DNA from: Todiramphus chloris collaris
Lineage: Eukaryota > Chordata > Aves > Coraciiformes > Alcedinidae
Assembly (NCBI GenBank): GCA_025345505.1
Contig: JANVCC010000072.1
Span: forward strand, 1,962,451-2,026,450
Direction of reading: 5' to 3'
DNA length: 64,000 nucleotides
Shown here: positions 12,280-24,040 of the stretch, piece by piece
Numbering within the stretch: the first letter of the stretch is position 1
Layout: every line of letters starts with the position of its first letter
Made by a program: the position numbers and the translations under genes
Notes under the pieces: model-generated
Seen by the model: only the letters and a program-made list of their open reading frames with translations
Database searches by the model: none
Told to the model about the DNA's origin: nothing

Positions 12280-13585
12280 AGAGGGACAGAAGTATCCGAA
12301 TCCCAAGGGTGATCCCCGCTGTTAGTTATTAAAAACTAGAGGGTTTTGAAAAGTTTAAAGTTTTTGAAGAGAATTGCTCTGTCAAACTGGACAAAAGTTG
12401 AGTGTACAAGCAGATAAAATAGAAAACACGGGCTTAAGTGATGGGTTTAAAGAAAGGTGTATGCCAGTGCCCTAATGCCTGTCTGGGGGTGCCACCCTGG
12501 CCGTCTGGCAGGTGACGGGCTGACCATGGCAGTGGCGTGGCGAGCCGCTGAGCCTGGCGTGGGGCTTGCTGAGTGTCCCTGTCTGTTCACACACGGTGGG
12601 ATGAGCAGAAGGTCACGTGCCATACTGGTGCTTTCTCTGGTGGAGTGAAACTCAGCCACACGCATTTGCCAGGAGCTGAGCCTACTCATACAGAGGCTGT
12701 GGATGTACTGCCTTACTGGTGCTCTGCCTCTGTGGATGCTGCAAAGCTGCTAGCAGAGGGATTGTCTCAGGGTCTCACAATATTCGGTGAGAGTCCTGCC
12801 TTTCTCACCAGTGTTGTGAGAAACAGTAGGCTGTGTTTTGTAAGCTGGACCCACACCTGGTGTTTTGCTGAGTTCTGTTTACGCTACGTTGGAAAAATAT
12901 TTTGCAATGGGTGCTGTAGGACTTTAGCCACTCACCCCAGGAGTTGGGTGATCACTGACCCATCGCCCTATGGGGCTAGGGGATAGAAAATGGGGTTAGA
13001 AATGAATAAAGTGGCTTCTTTTGCCTGCTCTTGCTGAATTTGTGCATTGCTGCACCTCTCCGCTCCCGGCACAAACAGCGACATACCTGTGCACTCTAGC
13101 CAAAGCTTGGAGGAGCTCTACGTCCTGCATTACTCATTTCTGTTAAAATAAAAATTCAGGCAACTCTTCTTTCTTTCTTTCAGTCTCTCAGGAGTACTGC
13201 AGGTTTCTACGCAGTCGTTGCAGAAAGAACCAGACAGTTAAATACCTCTGTATGTATTCAAGGCCTCCATCACAAAACCCTTCATGTTATTTTCCACTGG
13301 CTCCAGTGTTGTAAATAAGCCCCTACGCTTCAAAAGAGCACAGAAATTACCAGTTTTATTTAGAAAAAAAGGAGATATCTGTTTGGTTCCTCTCTTTTTC
13401 AAAAAAAAAAAAAGTATTTTCAGTTCATAAACAGGAATTTCTTCAATTCTGAATGGAAATAGTGAATAAATATTTAAACACATGTAATAAGGCACTGCCA
13501 TCAAGGACCCAACTCAGCTGCTACACGTTTAAGGCTTCTTAAAAAATGAAAAAAAAAAAGAATAAAGGGGGAAGCCCCCTTTATT

Positions 13586-13616
<31 letters not shown>

Positions 13617-14327
13617 CCACCAGAGGATGCTGCGTTCGGGTTGGAGTTTTATTACCAGCTAATGCATCACATTTTAGTCTGGTGTCCAGAATCTGGCACA
13701 TGTCTTCCTTTAATGAATCTGGTTTGAGCTTTAGCAATTAGCAAGGTGTTACGTCTGTGGAAAGCACTTCAAAAACAAGGAAGAACTTTTAGTTTTGGAT
13801 TCTATTCTAAATGAACTGTATAACAAGCATTAGCTGTTGGTAGTTACGGTTCTTTAGAGACACTTCTTTTTGCTGTTGCAATCTTAGGACATGGAGGTTT
13901 TAAGACCAAAGGTGGTGTTCCTTTCAACCAGGAAACACATCACTGTTTACATTTTGCAAAGCAAGGAAGCCTGATCAAGTTCAGAAGTTTTTATGCCCCC
14001 CCAGCACCTGCTGAAATTGTCTGAGGATGAATCTCTTGCGGATCCAAAATCACCTGGGGCAAAATTTTCCTTCAAAGCTAACGCACGTGTCTTAGGGTGC
14101 AAAACCACATCATGTCTGTAAGAACTTCACCAGGTCTCTTCTGCAACCTTTGGGAAACCGTGGGCTACCCTTAAGATAACGAAAGCATGGAAGCTAACCT
14201 TCATGACACCTTTGTCAACCCCATCACAGAGATCAGACACAAAGTCCCAAACCTGTTACGGGGGCTATGAGTTGGCTGCTAAACGGGTGCAATCCCACAT
14301 GCACTGTATTTACAGGTGCAGGATTAC
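12280..14327. other. Non-coding sequence, no gene recognised
   Basis: No protein family is recognised. Contents are unremarkable apart from the poly-A/poly-T fold-back near 13.55 kb and a 12-13 base A run near 13.4 kb. Reverse-strand open frames here with lysine or phenylalanine runs are artefacts of the homopolymers. Confidence 0.55.
13549..13616. repeat. Poly-A/poly-T fold-back with a perfect 11-bp core stem
   Basis: The order is A11 (13549-13559), G, AATAAAGGGGG (13561-13571), AAG, CCCCCTTTATT (13575-13585), CC, then 29 T (13588-13616). The two 11-base arms are perfect reverse complements with a 3-base loop. Outside them the A tract faces the T tract, with one extra C on the right, so about 22 bp can pair. 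It could come from two poly-A-tailed insertions in opposite orientation or from replication fold-back at a homopolymer. AATAAA at the left arm is also a polyadenylation hexamer, but nothing shows that it is used. Confidence 0.85.
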
Positions 14328-14385
14328 AGAATCACAGAATCATTCAGGTTGGAAAAGACCCTTGGGATCATTGTAATAGGTCTTT
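14326..14385 (-). mobile_element. CR1 retrotransposon, short 3'-end fragment
   Basis: ACAGAATCACAGAATCAT followed by CAGGTTGGAAAAGACCC is the reverse complement of the CR1 3' end: the terminal octamer repeats preceded by the GGTCTTTTCCAACC-type motif. Only about 60 bases survive before the match stops. CR1 copies are normally truncated at the 5' end. This copy is non-functional. Confidence 0.8.
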
Positions 14386-16094
14386 TACTTTTCCAGGTCT
14401 GTAGTAAAAAGATGGAATATAAAGTAATTTCGTACAAAACACCGGTCACAAGGCTGCTCCACCTCCTCTGGAAACAGAGATAGGAAAAAGATAAGGAACC
14501 AGGAGTATTTGGTAGCTGGAAAGAATGGGGCTGAAGTTAATACAGCAACCCTACAAGATTTAAAGAGAAAAGCTGCGGAGCATGAAATCCAAGCTACATC
14601 AATCAGGTAGTCTGTTTAAACCAGTATCTTGTCTTCCACAGGAACTTCATAGAGCTGGAGGACTTGGTACTACCTAGATAGTGTCAGCCGAAGCAGCAGT
14701 GGGAAACAGTGTGGATCCAGGGGTGACACGTAGAGATCTTATAGCTAGGGTTTGGGGAGTTGCTGCAGACAAATCAGTCCTTTTAATTACTCTCCTCACA
14801 TCCCTTAGATAAAAACAAAGCAGAGGAGTAATCTCCAGAGGAATATAGTACTGTCTAAATATGAAAGATGTTAAGCAATCATTTTTTCTGCCTGTTGAGC
14901 CTGTAAAAGCTCTTCTCGCTGTAAAGTTTGCATACCATCTCCTGTTTCTCTATGTGTGTGAAGAAAGCAAAGGCAATCAGAAGCTTGGAAATCACGTGGG
15001 AAAGAGTTTCTTTTTTTCTGTGGATTTTTCTGTCCAAGGGAAGCTTTCTGGGCCAGCAAGAGTGTGGAAAGTTTCCTTGCTTAGGCTCGATGGTTTTTGT
15101 GCCTTTCCCGGCCCACTTGTAAGAAGATAGCAATTTTGTTATGTCAGAACACGAGTGATTTTACCAGAATGTAATGGAAAGAAAACCCTTCTGAGGATGT
15201 CTCTGCTCTCTCTAGATGGTTGTGTGCTGAACTGTCTCTCTTTCTTTCTTATCCCTCACATACTGCTGTGGAGAGATAAATTCAGCCTGTGTGTGGGGTA
15301 CCACACACAAGTAGGTGTGAGGAAACATAAAGCAAAGGCTCAAGGAAGGCTGCACTGGAGAAGAGAAGGCATCACCGATTTGGGATTTCTCAGATAAGAA
15401 GCCAAAATGTAAACAGAAACCAGTTTTGCTTACATTCTTCCAAGGACACTTAAATACAGTAAACTGGTTGGTAATAACGTGATTTGGAGTAAGAGCCCAG
15501 TAAAAACTGTGGCCGAGCTTGAGCAAGGTGGGAGCTGTCGAAGCACTGCGTTCAAGGAGCTTCTTTTGCCTTGTGGCTGGAAGCCTGGCCAGGGAGGCCA
15601 GCAGTGGGACTTTTCTCATTCGCACCTCAGGTCTGTTATCGTCTTACTCTGTTTTCTTTGGTCTTACACCAATCAGTGCATCCTATTGAGCTGGATGGAC
15701 TGGGGTCTTGCTCGTTACTGCCCGAGCCGCGCAAATTGCTGCTGACCTGCCTTGTACTCCTTCTGCAAGCAATTACAGCAGCATGAGGCAGACACAGAGC
15801 TCTCAATCTCCACACCTCCCTCTCTGAGAGCGAGGTGAGCTCAAGGCGTAAAAGAAAGGGCCCCTCCATGGGCTTCAGCTGACTCTGCAGATCGGTTAGA
15901 GGAAGAAATAGGATACGTGCTGCCTGACTGACAGTGTGGAAATAGCCCTGACCTTGTCAACACCTGTAGCTAAGCCAGCCTGCCTGCGTGTGAACTGGCC
16001 TTTAGAAATCGCCTTTATTTGTTCGGGGCAAAACTGTGCTTGCAGGACTGAGCCAGAAGGGCAGCCTCAGGTGCTAGTCACGTAGCACGGTACC
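14386..16094. other. Non-coding sequence between CR1 copies, no gene recognised
   Basis: No domain or RNA gene is recognised. Open frames of 60-137 codons on both strands overlap one another (for example 15212-15625 reverse and 15479-15745 forward) and are taken as chance. A donor-like GAGGTGAGC near 15830 has no partner acceptor or coding context that I can support. Confidence 0.5.
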
Positions 16095-16375
16095 AGACAG
16101 AATCGTACCATCGTTTAGGTCGGAAAAGACCTTTAAGATCATCGAGTCCAAGCGTTGATCCGGCACAGCCAAGTTCCACTAAACCATGGCCCTGAGAGCC
16201 ACATCTACACACCTTTCAAATACCTCCAGGGAGGGTGAGTCCAGCACTTCCTTGGGCAGCCTGTTCCAATTCTTGACAATCCTTTTGGTGACTGAATTTT
16301 CCCTAATGTCCAATCTAAATTTCCCCTGGCACAAATTAAGACCATTTCCTCTTGTCCTAAAGATGTATATGAGGC
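16095..16375 (-). mobile_element. CR1 retrotransposon, 3' fragment
   Basis: From the left edge the sequence reads as an antisense CR1 end: an AGAATCGTACCATCG degraded terminal repeat, TAGGTCGGAAAAGACC, TTTAAGATCATCGAGTCCAA, then the antisense of the polyprotein C-terminus (CCTCCAGGGAGGGTGAGTCC, GGGCAGCCTGTTCCAAT, TTTTCCCTAATGTCCAA, CTCTTGTCCTA). About 280 bases remain and the copy is truncated at its 5' end. Substitutions and lost CpGs indicate an intermediate age. The exact right boundary is uncertain by tens of bases. Confidence 0.9.
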
Positions 16376-19300
16376 CCCTTATTTACCACTTACTCACCTC
16401 CAGCATGATATCCCTTCAAGACAGGCAGACAGCACTGTCTCGAGTGTGGAGGGACAAATATTCAAGGTAAGCACCTAGAAAAACGGAGCTTCATGCATTA
16501 AGCAAAGATGCATCAAACAAGCATGCTTTAAATTGCACAGAATTTACGTTGAAGGGTGTTGTCTGCACCAAGTTTCAGAAAGACATATTTACTGAAGTTG
16601 CTTTAATATTTTACATATCGAAACAAGCACCTCGTGTCCTTCAAACTTCTGTTTCTGTACCTGAGCTACAGCTGGGCTATTTGGGCTTCAGGCTGCTGTA
16701 AGTATGGTTAAAAGTCAGGATGTGTAGACTGGAATTGGAACGATGCGAAATGTGGAGGTGCTTGGAATTTCCCTTTCATTTCCACATTAAATGTTTGGGT
16801 ACGGTTTAATTATAATTATTTCACCTCTATTATTGCACCTGGCCACAGGGAATCAGGCTGCAGGCAAACCTGAAGGGGTTTTAAGGACTATATTTGCATT
16901 TATTCTGGTTTGTTCTTAAGGTTTTTTTTTCACCACAGCTCTAGATGTCCTTCAGTTGGAAGGTGGTGTAAGATTCCCTCTGTGATGTTCTGGTGCATTG
17001 TTCTGAAAGGAATTATCATGTTGCAAATTCAATAACCCGACTTCAGGTTCGGTTAGCGAGAAATTATTGGTCATAAAGGAACAAAACCTTGTTAAACTTA
17101 ATATCCTTGGTAACAAAGCTGTAAGAGGAGGTCTAAAATTTTCAGTGGTTTCATTTTTAATCAGCTTTGAAAATTTTGATCTACACTGAAAAGTGACTTA
17201 AAGATGATTACCTCGCTTTCTGTAACACGGAAAGGTTGTTCATAAGGTGAAAACCCACTGTGTGCTAAAATGCAGGCTGGAGAATGTTTTTATGGCTATC
17301 TAATAAACTCTGAGAACAGGGGTTTATAATGGAAATGTTGACCGACTCCGTACTCGAGCAGGACCTGGGGATGCTGCTGTAATGAACTGCGTAATGAACA
17401 CGCTGCCACCTGTTAAACCATCTGGGACAGAAACGTTCCCAACTTCTAAAATGTCTGTAATTTGATTAACCTCATGAACTTCATTTTATAATGATACCAA
17501 GTGCAGCCTATGCCAGCCCATCATATTCTCGGGCTGTTATGTCATATGTATCCAAAAAGTTAAAAAGAGCCTTTTTAATTAGCCGGAAATAAGTGGTGGT
17601 GGAGGTTAAATGGGTGACGCTGGTGCCTTGATTTATTGCTTATAGATGTCATGTGGAGTGAGATCTGGGGTAAAATAAACGTTTCTCTTGTTACTCTTCA
17701 GCCAGGAAAAGTGGTTTTTTTGAAAGGGACTTGGGGCTTTTAAAAATCAGCTACACTATATTAGCCCATCGGGACTGCCACGGGCTGGAACAGTCAACAG
17801 GAGGGGAGATTAATGGCGAAAGAAGGATGATGGACCATAGTGAGGTGTCATTTATAGGCATCAGCTAGAAAAGCTCTATCTGTGAGTTTATGGGAATAAC
17901 AAAGCCCCTTGCAGTAGTAAACATTTCTATTTTCCTTGGAAGCCAGTGAGCAACGAGAAGCAACTTCAGTTCACTGTTTTATTTTTACTTTTTCTCCCAG
18001 TGTTTTTTTCTCACCTGTGATCACTTTGCCAGGCTCTTTATTCAGCCTCGTCGCACCTTGAGTCAGCAGGTTGGGAGCAGTACCTTTTGATTCAGTGGTT
18101 GGCATTCTTCAGGTGATTTAGCATGGAGGATTGCAGCTACTTTGTTAAGAGAGACATCCATTTTTGCAGATGATGTGAAGCTAAAACATTGAAGTTCAGG
18201 TGACTGATATCTTGCATGGGAATAAGAGCGATATTAGCCTTTTCCCCACATTGCAACTGAAGCACTTAACATTTTGCACTCCTGTAGATGTGTCCATGAG
18301 TGTAGCTTGACATTTTCACCCCAACTGTTGCATGGTGTTGCTCAATACTCCTAAACAGATGCTAACATCCAGTGAACATCCAGCTAGCAGTAGTCTTCAG
18401 ACAGCTTTACAGACAAGAGCTGGCCTTGTAGTAGAGCCAGAAGTTTCTGGGCAGGCAGTTGGAGACTGTGGAGCCAACTCCTGTGGGAATAATGAGCGCT
18501 GCAAGCCTCAGTGCTTTCCACACCATATGTAAGAGGCATGTCGCCCAGCTTTGTCCTCCCCGAGTACATGTAGAGCAGACGAAACGCTTATGAAAAATAA
18601 ATCTGAATGAGAATCCCAGCAAATGGAAAACCCCATAGTGCACGGTCAGCTCCCCACCCTCAGGAAGCAGGTGAAGAAGCAACGGAGACATCCAAACCAG
18701 ATAGCAATCCCATTGCTTAATGTGCTGCTGGCAAAGGCGCAAGGATTGCGGTGAGAGGGGCGCAACGAGATTCTATCTCCATTGGCACAGGCTCGTATTC
18801 CCTGGTGCCTTCGCTTCAAGTTTAATATTTAAGTTCTTATGTGTCTTTCAGAATGCTAGACAAGGTAAAATAACACAGCGTTAGTTTGTCTGCTGCTGGA
18901 AAACAAGTGAGGGTTCGGGAGGCACAGTGGACGCAGAACTGAGGATTGGCTTTCAGTGCAGTGCTATGAATGAAGAAGCTGGTGCGTATCAGGTCAATAC
19001 AGTGAGATGATTTCCCCTCTCTCTATATTATTTGTAGGGCTGGAATGTTGCACTCTTCTACTGGAATGGAAGAGTGTAGAAATGGGCCGTTAACATGTGA
19101 AGATGTAAGAAGGTTGATCTAAATGCTAGTGTGACTGTTTAATGAATGTCTAACATTGTTTACTCAGTGAAAATGTGTAGGAGCAAAGAACTAACCTCAA
19201 GAACGAAGGCAGAGCAAAACCAGAGAGGCAGAGAAATAACACAGATATTTAAGTAACAATAGAAAAACAATAGGACTACCAAGGGAAACAAGGAGTTCTA

Positions 19301-19668
19301 CCTCTTCTGAAAACTTTGTACCAAGAAGACAATGCACATAAGTCAAAAGAAACGGTGGTCCTCAATGCAAAAGCAGGTGAATGGAATTCTGTGGTCTGTG
19401 CTATTCTGCTGGTCTTTAGGCACAGGAGCAGAAGGGAAGGGAAGTTTGAGAGGGAGCTAGCAGCCTGCTGCGGGGCAGGCTGGGAAGGAGACAGCACAGG
19501 CAGCAGTTGACGGTGATCAGAACCAATTTTTGTTTCCTATTTTTTATCTCTGTCTTTTTTAGTCATGCATTCAAGGATGGCAGGAGATTATGTACCATTA
19601 TGGAACTATATGAGTGGAAAGGCTTTTACTCAAAAGTACTCAGGACACTAAGCAGGTGGCAGCAACCT
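16376..19668. other. Non-coding sequence, candidate conserved block near 17.4-18.0 kb
   Basis: No gene is recognised. The stretch from about 17440 to 17960 is even, AT-leaning, lacks simple repeats and contains several TTAATTAG, TTTAATTA-like and GATTAATGG cores. Such texture is seen in conserved non-coding elements, but conservation cannot be judged from one sequence. TTTTTGCAGATGATG near 18165 weakly recalls the CR1 reverse-transcriptase aspartate motif but has no flanking match. Confidence 0.4.
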
Positions 19669-19894
19669 AATCATGGAATCATAGAAACACTAAGGTTGGA
19701 AATGACCTTAAAGATCATCAGGTCCAACCGTCTACTAAACATGATCAGGAGCACTAAACCATGTCCTGAAGTGCCACACCTACATGGCTTTGAACAGCCC
19801 CAGGGATGGTGATTCCACCACCCCCCTGGGCAGCCTGTTCCAAGGCCTCACCACTCTCTCAGTAAAGAATTTTTTCCTAATATTCAGCTTAATC
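19669..19894 (-). mobile_element. CR1 retrotransposon, 3' fragment
   Basis: This is an antisense CR1 end: AATCATGGAATCATAGAAAC (terminal octamers), AAGGTTGGAAATGACC, TTAAAGATCATCAGGTCCAA, then CCATGTCCTGAAGTGCCAC, GGGATGGTGATTCCACC, GGGCAGCCTGTTCCAAGGCC and AAAGAATTTTTTCCTAATAT. About 225 bases survive and the copy is 5'-truncated. It is better preserved than the copy at 16.1 kb, so probably somewhat younger. Its 3' end points left, like the two CR1 copies before it. Confidence 0.93.
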
Positions 19895-22800
19895 CAATCC
19901 AACGAAGGAAGAAGTGAAATCATTCAGCTACATTCACTGGGGAAACTCTCTGTGATTCTCTCATATCTAATGGAAAAAGTAAACAAAACTGTACAGAAAG
20001 TGCCATATATGTGTAATTTCATTACAACAGGGTAGTCTTTTCTTTCTTTTTTTTTTTTTTTTAAGCTGGTATTATTGAAAAATGTTCATTTTTCTATATT
20101 TAGATTACCTTTTAATGCATCTTTAGCAGTTTCTTGTAGTTGTTAATTATTAATTGAACTGATACTGACACAGAAATGCTGTAGCTTGTAGCACTGTAAT
20201 GATAATATGAGTTGCAAATTCTGTCTACGTGCTTTGCAGTTGTGTTTTTCTGTGGGAGTCAGAACAAAGCATGGTCGAGCCCTTACATCTGCCCACAAAG
20301 CAAGACTGGGAAATGCACTGCACCAGAGCTTTCTCAGCATAACATAATGGAAACTGGTTGGGTGGAGGAAGGGAGCAGGGCAGGACCAATTCAATCCATA
20401 ATGTAGTCCAGATGGCAGTCAGGTTCTTCATGCTCTTTTGGGCAGATCTGGGGCTTTGGGAAGTCTATGATAGTAGGTGACTGCCTTTGGAAAAATATCT
20501 TGCCCTCTCCTTCCTTCTAAATTATGCCCTCACTCCTGTTGTCTCAGAAGACATGTTTTTCATCTCTAGCCAAAGAACCTTCCACAATACCTCTAACAGT
20601 TTTAAATGCCCACAGCTTCAAATTCCACCAACTTTTCAGGTCATACATTGCTACTGGCAGGGCACGGGTATGGCAGGGCAAGACCTCACAGCCAGGGCCT
20701 GCCACCACCCCAGCCAGGAGCAGGACAGCCAGGGGCAGCTGGGGGCATCGCCAGGTATTTGAGTAAGGAGCACGTGGGTAGCTCCCAGGAGAAGCTGTTA
20801 TTGCCCTCAGCTCCCGATCAGCTATTGCACATCCACAGAGGCTTTCTATACATGGATTTGTGCCTGCCTATAGAGGTGCACTGAGGTGCCTGCAAAGAGG
20901 ACTGGGAAATAATAAAGTAAATGGAAGCAATCTTTTCTTTGAGTCCCTGAAGTTTGGAGCAAGAGAGATACAGTTGTGTTTGTAGCCTTATTCTACTAAT
21001 GTAGCGTACAAACTGAGCACACAGAAGTATAAAACAGAGTGTTTGATCTTCGGTTTCTCACAGAAAAAACAATTTTGCTTTGTCAATTCTTTGTCAATTA
21101 ATTAAGAGAAAGTCCAGTTTTTGCAAGAAATGTATTTTTTTGCAGTGCAGTAGTTTTCTCCCTGTTCCTCACCGAGGAGAACTGGGATTTATTTACTGTG
21201 CTGAATAAAAATATTGAACTAGCAGTAGGCACTTTGGTATGACTTTGAATTTTCAGAAATGAATTAATTTACAAATCAGGTTCAATCACACCTCGGTTTA
21301 TAGTCATAAAATCCAGATTCGTGTGCCACTAGAGAGATATTCTATCAACATCACAGACTTCAGGAGCTAATTCTCTATATTCTGTAGACAATATGTGTTT
21401 TTTACCCTTCTGTACCATATAAGCAGTGCCCAGAGAAGGTGTGGGGTTTTGGTGGAACTGGTTGAATAATTTTATTTTTATTTCTTTTAAAGGGGCTAGA
21501 CTGTAAGGTTTGGCTCGGTCCAGGAGTAGGGCTGTTGTGTAAACTACACTGCATCCCAGGAGTAACGCTGGGAACAGGGGACTCAAAGTCAGGAAGATGT
21601 GACTCGGTGTATTTCTAGGCTGTCGAGCTGGTTGGTTGTCACTTGTTGTGACCTTTCTCCAGTGTGCCAGAGGACACGTGCATGCCGTGGTAGTGCAGCC
21701 AGTCCACAGTCGTGTGTGTTCGCAGGGATACGTCCTATGGGCCTTGGTGCTCATGCACTTCAAGTTGTTTCCCAGCCTAACAAAAGATGCGTGCCTGCTG
21801 TGCTGTGGTCTCCACTTCCTGGTGGCTTCTTGGGCACAATCAACCATCTGTACTGTTCAATCCATTTTGCCTGTTGTGTGCCTCTGGGGAGCTGGGCATG
21901 CCTTACTTTATATTCCCCTAAAAAACCTGGGAAGATACTACAGCGGTTTGGCCTTGGAGGTCCCTTGTGCAGGGGCCAAGAGGCAGGGAGCAGATGATGG
22001 TCAGAGGGGGAGGAACGGAAGGGCTGAGGAAGGGTCTCGTGTCCCAGCAGTGAGGGCAGGTGTCAGTCTGCCCGTGAGAGGACTTCCTTCGTGCGGTTTA
22101 GTCATTCAGTCTTCATTTAGCCTGGGCTCTCTAACCTGATGTATCTGGAAGGTGGGGTTTTTTTCTTCCTAAAATATATGTCCACTGTTGATGAGATGTG
22201 TTTCCTTCTGGAGAGAGTCTCCTCCTTCCACTGTCCAGGCCCAGACAAGCATCTGGAACCAAGCAACCAGCTCACAGGCTTAGAAGCAGAGGAGATGAGT
22301 TCCCACCTGCTGAAACTAGTGCAGAGCCTCAGAAGGGGTTGAGATATTCTTGCTGTCAAAAACGTGATTTATTTTAGGCTCGTTTCCTCCTTTTGGCTTA
22401 CACACACTAGGTTTTCCTGTGCCAGTGTCAAATTAAAATCATTGTTCATGAAGTAATTTTTTTTTCCTGAATTGGCTCAGCAGTGCTGTCAAGGCTGAAC
22501 TTCTTGACTGTCCTCATCCTCCAAGTGCTCTCAGGCTTCCTGAGAGGCTTTTCCTGCAATGCCTGTGGGATGCCCCAGGGCAGCCCAACCCATCCTGGAT
22601 ACCCTTCCCATCACTGAGGAGAGGACCCTTTCCCAGAACAAGCTTCTGCCTCGAGATGTACCTGTACACAGCCAGCCCAAGCTCAGCCACACCCGGATGT
22701 CCACTGCCAGGTTGAGATAACCTTGTGCTCCTCTTCTGCAGTTTCTCCATTACTTTAAAGTACCACTGTCTTCAGATGCTTCAGCCCACGTGTAAATTGC

Positions 22801-23814
22801 CAGTTAATTCTGTCCTAGAGGTTAGAAAATGCTGCCAGCAGTTAGGCTTTCATGTCTACATACCATCTACAGACCACCACTATGAAATATGATTTTCAAG
22901 AGTTATTTTTCTCAATTTGGAAAAGTGTATAGCAAACATTTCAACATTTTCTGTGTCTTTCTTTTTTGTTAAGTTTTGTTTTGGGTTTCTTTTTGTTTAA
23001 ATAATAATTAAAAAAAAATAATCCACAGGAAAAAAAATGTAGAATTTCCTGTTAAAAAAATGGTAATAAAATATTTATTTTCAGGCCTCATGAATCACTA
23101 TAGTTTCCCTGCCTCTGGGGTTCTGTGGTTTCATCCTCCCCAGTGGTCCACGCTCCCGAACCAACTGTATCTCCTGGAAAGAGCAGAGGTCAGTCTGTGT
23201 CTTGGCTGCGCTGTTCTGCACTCTGCTGTTACCAGGGACATTGCTTGCTGATCTTCTGCTGAGAGCCCGAGCTTGTCCCGTCATTGCTGTTTGCTTTGGA
23301 AGAAACATTTTAGCAAATTAAATGCTCATTACCAGCAGCATCCTTCTTTTCCATTTGTTGCTTTCCCTGTCCTTCCTAATCAGCCTGTTGTTTTTCATGG
23401 TTGAATAAGTATAAATAATTAGCACATTGAAAAAATGAGAAATCTCCTACTGAATGTTGCTGAGGCTGAAAAGGGAGCTGCATCAATCAAATTGGGTTTT
23501 TGCAATTATTTTCTCAGTTCCACTCTGTGGAACTTTCTAACAGTCTCGGGAAACATGGAGAAGGCTGGCCACAGCTTTTTGGGAAAAGAAATATCTCCTC
23601 ATCTCCCTCAGATTTTTCCCTGAAGGTCTATTTACTTAGTGTTGAGCTTTGCCAGACCACTTGATGCTTCTATTCTAACACACAAAACCAGTTACAGTAT
23701 ATTAAACGATTCAGAGATACATTTTGAAGTAATTAAATGCAGAGCAGTGATGCAGAAAATTAGCCAAAATTAGTGTAAAATTATGATAACCACTTTACTG
23801 AGTCTTGAGTGCCG
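19895..23814. other. Non-coding sequence, no gene recognised
   Basis: A pyrimidine stretch ending in 16 T (20047-20062) follows the CR1 copy. Overlapping open frames of 172 codons (reverse, 21329-21847) and 167 codons (forward, 21636-22139) are among the longest in the window. They lie antisense to each other in GC-richer DNA, show no domain, and are not called genes. The part from 22.9 to 23.1 kb is A/T-rich simple sequence. Confidence 0.5.
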
Positions 23815-24040
23815 TGGAAGCTGCAATGCTAGTGGAAAAAAAAGGAAGGATTATGTTTTAAATCACAGGCCTGGAAGTCAAAAGACCAGTGTTGAGTCCT
23901 GGTTCTGTGTGACCTTGAGTAAGCCACCTAGCTTACGTTCCCCATCCACAAATGGGGGCAATCACTGCCTGCTGCAGAGAAGGAAACTAGCAGGTTTTTA
24001 TAAATTACTTCGAGATACTGTGATATAAAATGCACTGACA
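23815..24040 (+). mobile_element. Ancient MIR-like SINE (amniote MIR1 type)
   Basis: The order of short motifs matches the MIR family of tRNA-derived SINEs: CCTGGAAGTCAAAAGACC (MIR head, like CTGGGAGTCAGGACTCC), TGAGTCCTGGTTCTGTGTGA, CCTTGAGTAAGCCACC (core CCTTGGGCAAGTCAC), TTCCCCATCCACAAATGGGG (like TTCCCCATCTGTAAAATGGGG), and finally ATAAATTACTTCGAGATAC (like GTAAAGCGCTTTGAGATCC). The tRNA-derived left end is poorly preserved. MIR elements predate the split of mammals and reptiles, so this is a very old insertion. The identification rests on recalled consensus, not on a search. Confidence 0.75.

Noticed and set aside
15825-15842. Splice-donor-like GAGGTGAGC downstream of an open frame
   Set aside because: No acceptor, coding bias or conserved peptide accompanies it; such strings occur many times in 64 kb.
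18150-18190. TTTTTGCAGATGATGTGAAG, resembling the CR1 FADD catalytic motif
   Set aside because: No neighbouring CR1 similarity on either side; the match is too short to separate from chance.
21329-22139. Long overlapping open frames on both strands (172 codons reverse, 167 forward)
   Set aside because: They lie antisense to each other, have no recognisable family, and frames of this size are expected a few times by chance in the GC-richer parts of a 64-kb window.
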